A stretch of 64,000 bases of DNA, from contig DUPK01000021.1 in NCBI GenBank assembly GCA_012838345.1, positions 1 through 64,000 of the forward strand. The letters are read 5' to 3'. The notes beneath the pieces were generated by a model. That model was given only the letters and a program-made list of their open reading frames with translations. It was not told where the DNA came from and did no database searches. Both the position numbers and the translations under genes were made by a program. Shown one piece after another: positions 42,568 to 50,229 of this stretch; position 1 is the first letter of the stretch, and each line of letters begins with the position of its first letter. The DNA comes from Clostridiales bacterium. GTDB taxonomy: Bacteria > Bacillota > Clostridia > Oscillospirales > Oscillospiraceae.

Positions 42568-43437
42568 ATGAAAATAACGGAACTTTTTAAGAAAAAAATG
42601 ACCTTCTCCTTTGAAGTGTTCCCGCCCAAAATTGAACAGCCGATGGAGCCGCTTTTTGAGACGCTTGAGCATCTTTACAGGTATAACCCGGACTTTATTA
42701 GCTGCACCTACGGAGCGGGCGGCACGAATGTCGGGCGAAATCTTGAAATATGCAAGGCGATACACGACTCCGGCAAAAGTATTGCCCTTACTCACTTTAC
42801 CTGCATAGGGAACACAAGGGAGAGCATAAGAGAGCAGCTTAAGACCTATCTTGACAGCGGCATAGACCACATACTCGCCATGCGCGGCGACCTGCCCAAG
42901 GGCTGGGAAGGTACGCGGGGTGACTTTAAGTACGCAAACGAGCTTGTAGAGTTTATTAAGCAAAGCTTCCCGCAGTTTGCGATAGCCGTCGCGGGCTACC
43001 CCGAAAAGCACATCCAGGCAAACAGCTTCGCCGAGGATATTGCACATCTCAAAATAAAGGTGGACGCCGGCGCCGAGTTTATCATGACCCAGCTATGCCA
43101 CGACGTCGACAAGTATTCGCGCTGGGTCGATAAAATCCGCAGGGCGAATATCAACCTCCCCATAGTGGTTGGCGTTATGCCGGTCCTAGCAAAGGACGCG
43201 ACGATACGCATGGCTGTATCAAACGGCAGCTCAATCCCCGGCGACCTTGCCGAAGTCATAGGGCGCTGGGGCGAAAGCCCCGAGAATTTCAAAAAGGCGG
43301 GGAAGGAGTATACGATTAAACAGATTTTCCGCTATATAGACGCGGGCATCGACGGGCTGCACATCTACACGCTCAACAAGTGGAAGGATGTAAGCGAGAT
43401 TTTGAACAACTCAGGCATCCGCGTCAGCGGGGACTGA
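42568..43437 (+). CDS. metF: Methylenetetrahydrofolate reductase MetF, stand-alone
   Basis: A second MetF, 289 residues, of the ordinary methionine-pathway type; it reduces methylene-THF to methyl-THF. Signatures are F-S-F-E-V-F-P-P-K near residues 13-21, S-C-T-Y-G-A-G-G near 47-54, A-L-T-H-F-T-C-I-G-N near 74-83, L-A-M-R-G-D-L-P near 107-114 and F-I-M-T-Q-L-C-H-D near 171. It lies alone, without metV or rnfC2, and its leader may be structured. The ATG at 42568 has GGAGG seven bases upstream. A terminator follows. Confidence 0.95.
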   Translation: MKITELFKKKMTFSFEVFPPKIEQPMEPLFETLEHLYRYNPDFISCTYGAGGTNVGRNLEICKAIHDSGKSIALTHFTCIGNTRESIREQLKTYLDSGIDHILAMRGDLPKGWEGTRGDFKYANELVEFIKQSFPQFAIAVAGYPEKHIQANSFAEDIAHLKIKVDAGAEFIMTQLCHDVDKYSRWVDKIRRANINLPIVVGVMPVLAKDATIRMAVSNGSSIPGDLAEVIGRWGESPENFKKAGKEYTIKQIFRYIDAGIDGLHIYTLNKWKDVSEILNNSGIRVSGD

Positions 43438-43460
43438 GCAGTATATCTTAATAAATACGA

Positions 43461-43491
43461 AGCCCCTGCCAGCTTCGGCGGGGGCTGTTTT
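43461..43491 (+). terminator. Terminator after stand-alone metF
   Basis: A ten-base stem (AGCCCCTGCC / GGCGGGGGCT, one T-G pair) with a six-base loop and the tail GTTTT, 24 bases past the stop. Confidence 0.8.
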
Positions 43492-43565
43492 CCCATCGGA
43501 AATCCAAATACATAATTGTGTCGACCCTATCTTTGTGCTAAAATCCTCAGAAAGGAGGTTCTTTG

Positions 43566-44447
43566 ATGCCAAAAAAGAAGACAGCCGCCGGAAAGAAGCG
43601 AAACCACCTTTTTAAGCGTATTTACGAGGACTTTAAAAAACAACCGTTTATGTTTATGACATATTTCATTCTTCGTTTTCTGGTTATCGTCATTATGGTA
43701 ACCCAGTTCTATAACGAGGCCTATGACTCCGTATTCTTATGTTTGCTTACGCTTTTGCTCTTTACACTTCCGTCCTTCGTGGAAAAGCGTCTTAAAATCG
43801 ACGTGCCGAACACGCTTGAAGTGCTCATTTTGCTCTTTATTTTCGCGGCGGAAATACTGGGCGAGATACGCGAATATTATATCATATATGCGTATTGGGA
43901 TGCCCTGCTGCACACAGTCAACGGCTTTCTCTGCGCTGCAATCGGCCTTGCGCTGATAGACATACTCAACCAGAGCGACCGCTTTGCCTTTCGCCTGTCG
44001 CCGCTGTTTGCGGCGATGGTGGCCTTCTGCTTTTCAATGACCATTGGCGTGCTGTGGGAGTTCTTTGAATTTGCCATGGATATGTTCTTTGGCATGGATA
44101 TGCAAAAGGACACGATAATTCCCGTCCTCAGGTCCGTCCTGCTCCACCCCGAGGGGAGAAACATCCCCGTGGCCGTTGCAATCGAGAGCGTGGTAGTAAA
44201 CGGAGTGGAGTGGGACTTCGGCGGTTATCTGGACATAGGTCTTATCGACACCATGATGGATTTGTTTGTCAACTTTATCGGGGCCGCCGTTTTCTCTGTA
44301 ATAGGCTATTTCTACATAAAAAACCGAGGCAAGGGTAAGGGCCGTTTCGTAACAGGCCTATTACCTAAAAAAATACGTGAAACCATAGCCGAGGAGCTTG
44401 AGAGCAGCCAGACCGGATTTACGGACGACGAGCACGGCAAAACCTAA
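43566..44447 (+). CDS. YjdF/DUF2238-like membrane protein
   Basis: A 293-residue integral membrane protein with six or seven hydrophobic segments between about residues 30 and 265. Central helices carry the motif W-D-A-L-L-H-T-V-N-G-F-L near 115-126 and W-E-F-F-E-F-A-M-D near 163-171, as in the YjdF (DUF2238) group, whose histidine and glutamates may bind metal. The N-terminus is basic (K-K-K-T-A-A-G-K-K). No function is known. GGAGG lies seven bases before the ATG at 43566. Monocistronic. Confidence 0.72.
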   Translation: MPKKKTAAGKKRNHLFKRIYEDFKKQPFMFMTYFILRFLVIVIMVTQFYNEAYDSVFLCLLTLLLFTLPSFVEKRLKIDVPNTLEVLILLFIFAAEILGEIREYYIIYAYWDALLHTVNGFLCAAIGLALIDILNQSDRFAFRLSPLFAAMVAFCFSMTIGVLWEFFEFAMDMFFGMDMQKDTIIPVLRSVLLHPEGRNIPVAVAIESVVVNGVEWDFGGYLDIGLIDTMMDLFVNFIGAAVFSVIGYFYIKNRGKGKGRFVTGLLPKKIRETIAEELESSQTGFTDDEHGKT

Positions 44448-44451
44448 CAAG

Positions 44452-44481
44452 CAGGCGGCGGATCTTCCCTGCTGCCTGTTT
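44452..44481 (+). terminator. Hairpin after the YjdF-like gene
   Basis: A ten-base stem (CAGGCGGCGG with CTGCTGCCTG written on the plus strand, two G-U pairs) and a seven-base loop, directly after the stop, with TTT following. Confidence 0.55.
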
Positions 44482-44762
44482 AGTGATACTCTCCTCCCGA
44501 AAAGAGAAAGCTCAAGACGCTCCCAATCGGCCGTTTTACCCTCCGGGCACCCCGGCGCAAATATAGTACTGCCCGGGGCTGAGGGATTACGAGTTTATTT
44601 TTAATTAATCATCATAATCAGGTATTATTTTCTATTAAGTGGAAATTATTAACATCTCCAACACAGTTATCCACACTGTTCTGCCGAGATTTGGCGAAAT
44701 CGCTCGCAAACCACCCGCCAGGGCGCTTATTTGGACAAAGAGATGGCGAAGATAAGCAAATT
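44482..44762. other. Intergenic stretch without a recognised gene
   Basis: About 280 bases between two genes whose ends converge. It contains one perfect DnaA-box sequence (TTATCCACA, 44667-44675) and AT-rich tracts, but no convincing reading frame or RNA. Confidence 0.4.
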
Positions 44763-44788
44763 CAGCCGACAGGTTTCCCTGCCGGCTG
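44763..44788 (-). terminator. Hairpin after the stomatin-like gene
   Basis: An 11-base stem with one mismatch (CAGCCGACAGG / CCTGCCGGCTG) and a four-base loop, 19 bases past the stop on the minus strand. The T-run is weak. Confidence 0.5.
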
Positions 44789-44806
44789 TTTCTGGTTCTG
44801 CCTATT

Positions 44807-45739
44807 TTATGCTTTCTTCTCCTTCTCCGTAGGGGTGGCTATGATTTCCTTAAGGCCCGTCGCCAGGCCCGCTATTGCCTGTATCTCGGAGGGTATTATA
44901 ATCTTTGTAGCCTTGCCGTCAGCCGCGGCAGTAAAGGCCTCCAGTGAGCGGATTTTTATGAAGGCATCCGAGGGATTTGCCTCGTTAATCAGCTTAATTC
45001 CCTCTGCGACCGCCCTTTGCACCGTCAAAATCGCCTCCGCCTGTCCGGTTGCCTCGAGAATCTGCGCCTGCTTCCTAGCTTCAGCCTTCAGAATCTGGGA
45101 TTCCCTCTCGCCCTCGGCGACGAGGATTGCAGAGCGCTTTTCACCCTCGGCGCGCAGTATCGCCTCGCGGCGCTCACGCTCGGCCTTCATCTGCTTTTCC
45201 ATGGCTTCCTGAATTTCTCTCGGCGGGATAATGTTCTTAAGCTCCACGCGGTTGACGCGGATGCCCCAAGGGTCAGTCGCCTCGTCGAGGATTATTCTCA
45301 TCTTGCTGTTTATTGTGTCTCTGGAAGTAAGGGTCTGGTCAAGCTCCATATCGCCTATGATATTTCGCAGCGTCGTGGTCGCAAGGTTTTCAAGCGCAAG
45401 CATCGGGTGCTCCACGCCGTATGTGTAGAGCTTCGGGTCGGTAATTTCAAAATAAACAACCGTGTCTATCTGCATGGTTACGTTATCCTTTGTGATAACG
45501 GGCTGGGGCTTGAAATCCGCGACCTGCTCCTTTAGGGACACGACCTTCGCCACCCGCTCGATAAGCGGTATTTTGAAATGCAGTCCGACCGTCCAGGTTG
45601 TGTGGTAGGCGCCAAGCCGCTCGATAACAAAGGCTTTCGCCTGCTGAACTATGCAGATGTTCTTAATAATAATCAGCAGGATTAAAACTATAAAAACAAC
45701 AATTGCGGCTGAACCAATTAAATTCTCAAATTTCGGCAT
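44807..45739 (-). CDS. Stomatin/SPFH (Band 7) membrane protein, QmcA-like
   Basis: A 310-residue protein with one N-terminal membrane helix (about 8-28), an SPFH domain (E-R-L-G-A-Y-H ... D-N-V-T-M-Q-I-D-T-V-V-Y-F-E-I-T-D-P) and a long Ala/Glu/Arg-rich coiled coil (about 185-250). A-T-G-Q-A-E-A-I-L and a C-terminal oligomerisation part follow. Such proteins form large membrane-microdomain assemblies and often control proteases. It follows its NfeD partner by 11 bases, the standard stomatin-NfeD pair. Confidence 0.94.
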   Translation of the reverse strand: MPKFENLIGSAAIVVFIVLILLIIIKNICIVQQAKAFVIERLGAYHTTWTVGLHFKIPLIERVAKVVSLKEQVADFKPQPVITKDNVTMQIDTVVYFEITDPKLYTYGVEHPMLALENLATTTLRNIIGDMELDQTLTSRDTINSKMRIILDEATDPWGIRVNRVELKNIIPPREIQEAMEKQMKAERERREAILRAEGEKRSAILVAEGERESQILKAEARKQAQILEATGQAEAILTVQRAVAEGIKLINEANPSDAFIKIRSLEAFTAAADGKATKIIIPSEIQAIAGLATGLKEIIATPTEKEKKA

Positions 45740-45750
45740 GTTCTACCTCC

Positions 45751-46206
45751 TTATTCTATAGTTCCCGTTACGGTCTCGGTTGAGCTCAGCTTTTCGACGA
45801 TAAGCTTTACGCCTTCAATGCGAATTGAGCGGACCTTTTCCCCCTTCTCGATTATCTCGCCGCTTTCTGAGCGGGCGCGCCAGAGCTTTCCGCCGACCTG
45901 GACAGCGCCGCTGTCGCTGAGATTATCAATGCGCTCAGAGACAATACCAACCATGTTCAATACCCGGTCCGCATTCGTAGGCATGTACTTCGACGACAGG
46001 AGCTTCTTCGCGAGCGGGCGTGTGACGATAATCGTAAGCGCCGTAAACACGACAAAGCAGGCTATCTGCAGCCAGATTTTCACCCTCAAAAGCGCGCTTA
46101 TAAAGGCGGCGAACGCTCCGACAGCAAACCATATCGAAACGAGCCCTACTGTTGCGGCCTCAACAACGATAAAAACAATAAGAGCGATAAGCCATACTAC
46201 TATCAA
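45751..46206 (-). CDS. NfeD-family membrane protein
   Basis: A 151-residue short-form NfeD protein: three or four hydrophobic segments in the first 70 residues, then a soluble OB-fold domain (G-I-V-S-E-R-I-D-N-L-S-D-S-G-A-V-Q-V-G-G-K-L-W-R-A-R) with the E-K-G-E-K-V-R end. Short NfeD proteins lack the ClpP-like protease domain of long forms and work with stomatins in membrane organisation. First gene of the pair. Confidence 0.93.
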   Translation of the reverse strand: MIVVWLIALIVFIVVEAATVGLVSIWFAVGAFAAFISALLRVKIWLQIACFVVFTALTIIVTRPLAKKLLSSKYMPTNADRVLNMVGIVSERIDNLSDSGAVQVGGKLWRARSESGEIIEKGEKVRSIRIEGVKLIVEKLSSTETVTGTIE

Positions 46207-46492
46207 AACACAGCCCTCCTTTCCACAGCATAAAAGATAAGTGCCTCCGGAGAAAAAGAACGCGTATCCGGCGGGTCTGCTCTAAGAACTTATACGGCGC
46301 TCTCTTATAAGATTAGACGAAGTTTTACAAATCATGTTCCTTCGGCCGCGCTTAATAATTCAGTCCCGGCCTGCATTTGTATTTTATTGTTTCAATTTCA
46401 TTATATTACATATTTGCCAAAACCAGATTGTTGCTAAAGTATATCATGCCGCAGTTTTAATGTAAATAAATAAAAACTGGCTCTGTATATTG
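46207..46492. other. AT-rich upstream region of the nfeD operon
   Basis: Close to 290 bases with an AT-rich half (46380-46480). It should hold the promoter of the nfeD-stomatin pair; TATAAT-like sequences are present but no -35 at proper spacing was found. No gene seen. Confidence 0.4.
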
Positions 46493-46526
46493 AAAAGGTG
46501 TCCCCCTCTTCAGGGCGACACCTTTT
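46493..46526 (-). terminator. Terminator overlapping the end of the fumarase-beta gene
   Basis: AAAAGGTGTC pairs with GACACCTTTT around an inner CCCT/AGGG stem (one G-G mismatch, GAAG loop). The 5' arm encodes the last residues of the preceding gene and the stop codon (46510-46512) lies in the hairpin. Confidence 0.7.
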
Positions 46527-47064
46527 TTAAATGGTCGTAAATACTTAAGCCCCCCGAGTCTATACCTACGGTGAGCGGGAGGTCCTCAATGGTCATGCGC
46601 TTTACGGACTCGCAGCCGAGCTCCGGGAAAGCCACGACCTCCGAAGATTTTATGTGCTTTGCTATAAGGGCGCCCGCGCCACCGACCGCGCAAAAGTAGA
46701 CGGCACCGTTTCTGACAATGGCGGAAACAACCTCCCGGCTGCGCTCCCCCTTGCCTATCATGCCGATAAGGCCGAGGTCCAGGAGGCGGGGCGTGAAGGC
46801 GTCCATCCTTCCCGAAGTCGTCGGTCCGCAGGAGCCGACAGCCATGCCCTCCCTTGCGGGAGTGGGCCCTGCGTAATAGATAACAGAGCCGCGGATTTCA
46901 AAGGGCGGCTCCTTCCCGCTGTCAAGCAATTCAAATATCCTCTTGTGGGCGGCATCCCTTGCCGTATATATAATACCGGAGAGAAGCACTCTGTCTCCGG
47001 CCCTAAGCTCGGGTATCATCGTTTTAAGCTCAGATGTATTGATTTTATATATTCTCTGCGCCAT
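46510..47064 (-). CDS. Fumarate hydratase class I beta subunit-like (Fe-S hydro-lyase)
   Basis: A 184-residue protein matching the C-terminal/beta part of class I fumarase and L-tartrate dehydratase (FumB/TtdB). Features are D-R-V-L-L-S-G-I-I-Y-T-A-R-D-A-A-H-K-R near residues 24-42, the Y-Y-A-G-P-T-P-A loop near 63-70, the G-S-C-G-P-T-T-S-G-R-M-D substrate motif near 77-88, and G-K-G near 103. The alpha subunit that carries the [4Fe-4S] cluster is not in this window, so the partner is encoded elsewhere. The C-terminus is written into a terminator hairpin. Confidence 0.9.
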   Translation of the reverse strand: MAQRIYKINTSELKTMIPELRAGDRVLLSGIIYTARDAAHKRIFELLDSGKEPPFEIRGSVIYYAGPTPAREGMAVGSCGPTTSGRMDAFTPRLLDLGLIGMIGKGERSREVVSAIVRNGAVYFCAVGGAGALIAKHIKSSEVVAFPELGCESVKRMTIEDLPLTVGIDSGGLSIYDHLKKVSP

Positions 47065-47133
47065 TTCATACCTCCAGTATTTTGGACGGGCCTTGAGTTA
47101 ATCGGAGTCAAAGAAACGAATACGGAAACCTTT

Positions 47134-47766
47134 CTACTCTGCCGAATCCTTATCCTTTTTTATCAGGCAATCGAGGCTTTCAAGGTCGTCGGCGGTCTTT
47201 TCAAGCACCGTGTTTACAAGGCTTATGCGCTCGCCCATGCGGTTTATCTCCCCGCGCAGATGCGCCGCCGTGACCTCGGTCCCCGCTCTTATTTCCTCGT
47301 ACTCGTTCTTTAAAGAGGCGATTATCTCGCCGACTCTGTTCATTATCCTCTCGTACTCGGACATGGCGCGGGCCTCGATCTCCTGCGCCCTCTTTAGAGC
47401 TTCTACCTCAAGCTCGGAGAGCTTTCTTTTCATCCTATCGTAACCCGATATTATCTCGGCGTCGCTGTCAATCCTGGCCTGCATGGAGGCTATGGTTTCC
47501 TTAAGGCGGCCGTTCTCCTCGCACTGGGCTTTGAGCCTTTCAAGCTCGCCGTTTAGCTCCTCGTTTTGAGCGCCTAATTCAGACACCTGACGGGTGAGCT
47601 CTTCGATTTTAATCTTCAGCTCAGAATTCTCCGTCTTGAGCTTTGAGCACTCCTCTTTGAACTCGTTTGCCTCCCTGGCAAGCTTGCTTATATAGGCGGC
47701 AACGTCCTTGCGGTTGAAGCCGCCGAAAAGACTGCCTCTGAACTTCCTGTTATTATTTTCGGCCAT
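47134..47766 (-). CDS. DivIVA-like coiled-coil protein
   Basis: A 210-residue protein whose N-terminus (F-R-G-S-L-F-G-G-F-N-R-K-D-V-A-A-Y-I-S-K-L) resembles the DivIVA/GpsB membrane-binding start, although a typical DivIVA reads F-x-x-x-x-x-G-Y-x-x-x-x-V. The rest is almost wholly charged coiled coil (about 25-200) with heptad patterns. It may act in pole marking or cell-wall positioning. Upstream AAGGCGGGG precedes the ATG. It has no clear operon partner. Confidence 0.75.
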   Translation of the reverse strand: MAENNNRKFRGSLFGGFNRKDVAAYISKLAREANEFKEECSKLKTENSELKIKIEELTRQVSELGAQNEELNGELERLKAQCEENGRLKETIASMQARIDSDAEIISGYDRMKRKLSELEVEALKRAQEIEARAMSEYERIMNRVGEIIASLKNEYEEIRAGTEVTAAHLRGEINRMGERISLVNTVLEKTADDLESLDCLIKKDKDSAE

Positions 47767-48319
47767 AATACCCCGCCTTTCGTCTCAGGTATAACGCTTT
47801 TTATGTAGTTTAAGAATATTGCGATGCCGGGCATTTACTGCGTAAAGCGCATATCCCGATTGGTATATGCGCACATTTATTGAACCTTTGCAGAAAATAT
47901 TAATTTACCCAAAGATTTCGCCACTTTCCCCCGCCACTCCGTAAGCGGCGGGAAAATTACTAAAAAAACTTCATCCGCGCCTTACTTAAGGCGGGCGATA
48001 CGCTCGATATAATAATTATTTTGTGGTTATTTTATCACAGCTTATTATTTATGGCAATAAAATCTACAAAAACCCCTGTCCCGTGCAGGGATAAAAAAAT
48101 AATAAGTTTTTATGTTCAGTTATGTTTAGTTATGTAATATTCACCTGTATTGAATAACTGACAACCATTTTTATCCCGCGAAAACCTTGAAATACTCAAA
48201 GTTGTACACATTTTCCACAGAGTTATCCACAATGATTATGTTAACCAAAGATAGAAAATATACATTTGGGGTTTACATAAAAACAAAAACTGCCTATTCA
48301 ATTTTTTGTAAAAACCCTC
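47767..48319. other. Long AT-rich intergenic region with DnaA-box-like cluster
   Basis: More than 500 bases without a convincing gene. It includes GC-rich inverted repeats near 47934 and 47980, a CCCTG/CAGGG hairpin near 48068-48084 flanked by A/T runs, tandem AGTTATGT repeats near 48117-48140 and, at 48202-48231, three DnaA-box-like nonamers in tandem (TTGTACACA, TTTTCCACA, TTATCCACA). It lies between the divergent divIVA-like gene and the T-box promoter. Confidence 0.5.
48202..48231 (+). promoter_or_regulatory. Cluster of three DnaA-box-like motifs
   Basis: TTGTACACA (48202), TTTTCCACA (48211) and a consensus TTATCCACA (48223) follow each other within 30 bases in the same direction, beside a long AT-rich tract (48000-48180). 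It could titrate DnaA or control a nearby promoter. No dnaA or dnaN is in the window. Confidence 0.45.
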
Positions 48320-48348
48320 TTGACAACATAATATTTCCAATATATAAT
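48320..48348 (+). promoter_or_regulatory. Consensus promoter of the T-box leader
   Basis: TTGACA (48320-48325), a 17-base spacer and TATAAT (48343-48348): a full consensus SigA promoter. Transcription would begin near 48355. Confidence 0.85.
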
Positions 48349-48354
48349 TGCCCC

Positions 48355-48633
48355 TAATAAACCGTTGAGTGGGAGTAGTAGCTGCAGGTAGAACGTCAAA
48401 GAGAGCCGCGGTCGGTGAAAAGCGGTACGGTATCCGGCAGTGAATGGGCCCACGAGGGCAAACCGAAAGATTTATCGAGTAGGGGCGACGGAGTGGCTCT
48501 TCGTTAAAAAAGCCGGCACATGTCAGTGTGCGCAGAGTGGGCGCAATAAATGCGTCAAGCCGGGTGGCACCGCAGGAGCTAAGGCTCTTGTCCCAGCAAC
48601 TATTACGTTGGGGACAAGAGCATTTTTGTTGCC
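48355..48633 (+). promoter_or_regulatory. Tryptophan T-box riboswitch
   Basis: A tRNA-sensing leader. The stem I base is formed by GTGGG (48369-48373) and CCCAC (48449-48453), with the specifier TGG (48445-48447) just before the 3' arm; an AGAGAG motif lies in stem I. The T-box sequence GGGTGGCACCGC (48562-48573) carries the TGGC that pairs with the uncharged tRNA 3' end; its C fits the G discriminator of tRNA-Trp. It controls the TrpB-like gene by antitermination when tRNA-Trp is uncharged. Confidence 0.93.
48584..48629 (+). terminator. T-box terminator
   Basis: GCTCTTGTCCC (48584-48594) pairs perfectly with GGGACAAGAGC (48611-48621), followed by ATTTTTGTT. Competing antiterminator pairing involves the T-box sequence just upstream. 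Confidence 0.92.
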
Positions 48634-48663
48634 TGTCCCCAGAAATAGAAAGGGGTAAATAAA

Positions 48664-50046
48664 ATGGCAAAAGAAATTCCGTACAAGATTTATCTCACTG
48701 AGGCAGAGCTGCCCAAAGCCTGGTACAATGTCCGCGCGGATATGAAGACGGACCACCGTCCCATCCTGCACCCAGGCACCTTAAAGCCCGTGGCGGCGGA
48801 GGACCTCACTCCCGTATTCTGCGAGGAGCTGGTAAAGCAGGAGCTCAATTCAACTGACAGGTACATCGAGATTCCCGAGGAGATACGCGACTTTTACAAG
48901 ATGTACCGCCCCTCCCCGCTGGTTCGCGCCTACTGCCTTGAAAAGGCGCTGGGCACTCCCGCGAAGATTTACTACAAGTATGAGGGCGGCAACACCTCGG
49001 GTAGCCACAAGCTCAATTCTGCCATCGCCCAGGCGTATTACGCCAAGAAGCAGGGCCTCAAGGGCGTGACGACCGAGACCGGGGCCGGCCAATGGGGAAC
49101 GGCAGTGTCCATGGCCTGCAGCTACTTCGGGCTGGACCTGCGCGTTTATATGGTAAAGGTCTCCTATGAGCAAAAGCCCTACCGCAAGGCGGTAATGGAG
49201 ACCTACGGCGCTAAAATATTCGCCTCGCCCTCGAATACCACCGAGGCGGGCAGAAAGATACTCGCCGAATTTCCCGACACTACGGGCAGCCTCGGCTGCG
49301 CCATCTCCGAGGCCGTCGAGGCGGCACTCACGACCGAGGGCTATCGCTATGTGCTCGGAAGCGTTCTAAACCAGGTCCTTCTCCACCAGTCTATAATCGG
49401 CCTTGAGGCCAAGACCGCCATGCTCAAGTACGACGAATACCCGGACATAGTAATCGGTTCGGCCGGCGGCGGTTCAAACCTCGGGGGACTTATGGCCCCG
49501 TTTATGGAGGATAAGCTCGCGGGAAGACGCGCCCCGCACTTCATTGCGGTCGAGCCCGCCTCCTGCCCCTCAATGACCAGGGGAAAATTTGCCTACGACT
49601 TCTGCGACACCGGAAAGGTGACGCCGCTAGCCAAGATGTACACGCTCGGCTCGGCCTTCATCCCGTCGGCCAACCACGCCGGCGGACTGCGCTACCACGG
49701 CATGAGCCCGATACTCTCACAGCTATACCACGACGGCTTCCTCGACGAGGCGAGAGCCGTGGAACAGACCTCGGTGTTCGACGCAGCAGTCCAGTTTGCA
49801 AGGGTTGAGGGCATACTTCCCGCGCCTGAGAGCGCACATGCAATCCGAGTGGCTATCGACGAGGCGATTAAGTGCAAAGAGAGCGGCGAAGAAAAGACCA
49901 TACTCTTCGGCCTGACCGGAACCGGCTACTTCGACCTTTCCGCCTACATGGCCTACAATGAGGGAAAAATGTCCGACTACATCCCCACGGACGAGGACCT
50001 CGAAAGGGGCTTTGCGAGCATTCCTTCGCTCCCGGGCATTCAGTAA
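48664..50046 (+). CDS. trpB: TrpB2-type tryptophan synthase beta-like PLP enzyme
   Basis: A 460-residue PLP enzyme of the TrpB2 (TIGR01415) group, longer than ordinary TrpB; it can make tryptophan from indole and serine. The PLP lysine lies in G-N-T-S-G-S-H-K-L-N-S-A (about 109-120), the phosphate-binding loop is G-S-A-G-G-G-S-N-L-G-G near 271-281, and E-T-G-A-G-Q-W-G-T-A near 139-148 is the catalytic glutamate loop. No trpA or other trp gene is nearby. Control by a Trp T-box supports a tryptophan-related role, probably indole salvage or a free-standing beta reaction. Confidence 0.92.
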   Translation: MAKEIPYKIYLTEAELPKAWYNVRADMKTDHRPILHPGTLKPVAAEDLTPVFCEELVKQELNSTDRYIEIPEEIRDFYKMYRPSPLVRAYCLEKALGTPAKIYYKYEGGNTSGSHKLNSAIAQAYYAKKQGLKGVTTETGAGQWGTAVSMACSYFGLDLRVYMVKVSYEQKPYRKAVMETYGAKIFASPSNTTEAGRKILAEFPDTTGSLGCAISEAVEAALTTEGYRYVLGSVLNQVLLHQSIIGLEAKTAMLKYDEYPDIVIGSAGGGSNLGGLMAPFMEDKLAGRRAPHFIAVEPASCPSMTRGKFAYDFCDTGKVTPLAKMYTLGSAFIPSANHAGGLRYHGMSPILSQLYHDGFLDEARAVEQTSVFDAAVQFARVEGILPAPESAHAIRVAIDEAIKCKESGEEKTILFGLTGTGYFDLSAYMAYNEGKMSDYIPTDEDLERGFASIPSLPGIQ

Positions 50047-50064
50047 TAATAAAACCAAAGCAAG

Positions 50065-50098
50065 AGGTGACGGGTGGTAAATCCCGTCACCTGATTTT
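50065..50098 (+). terminator. Terminator after trpB
   Basis: A perfect ten-base stem (AGGTGACGGG / CCCGTCACCT) with an eight-base loop and a GATTTTTTC tail. Confidence 0.9.
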
Positions 50099-50229
50099 TT
50101 CTTTTATTACTATTTATTACTTTTTTCTTCGTCATAAGGATGCTATAATGTGCATAATATGTCCATCGTAGCTCGCCTGAACACAGTATAAATCAAAGGC
50201 AAAATAACTGAATGAAAGGATAATGTGAG

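Noticed and set aside
44667-44675. Replication origin at the DnaA box
   Set aside because: A single perfect box without a cluster, no dnaA/dnaN neighbours and no suitable unwinding region directly beside it.
48068-48090. Intrinsic terminator in the long gap before the T-box
   Set aside because: The hairpin has a T-run only on the minus strand, where no gene ends; kept as an unexplained repeat.
48236-48670. 144-aa open frame through the T-box region on the minus strand
   Set aside because: It runs through the T-box aptamer and terminator; the RNA explanation is much stronger.
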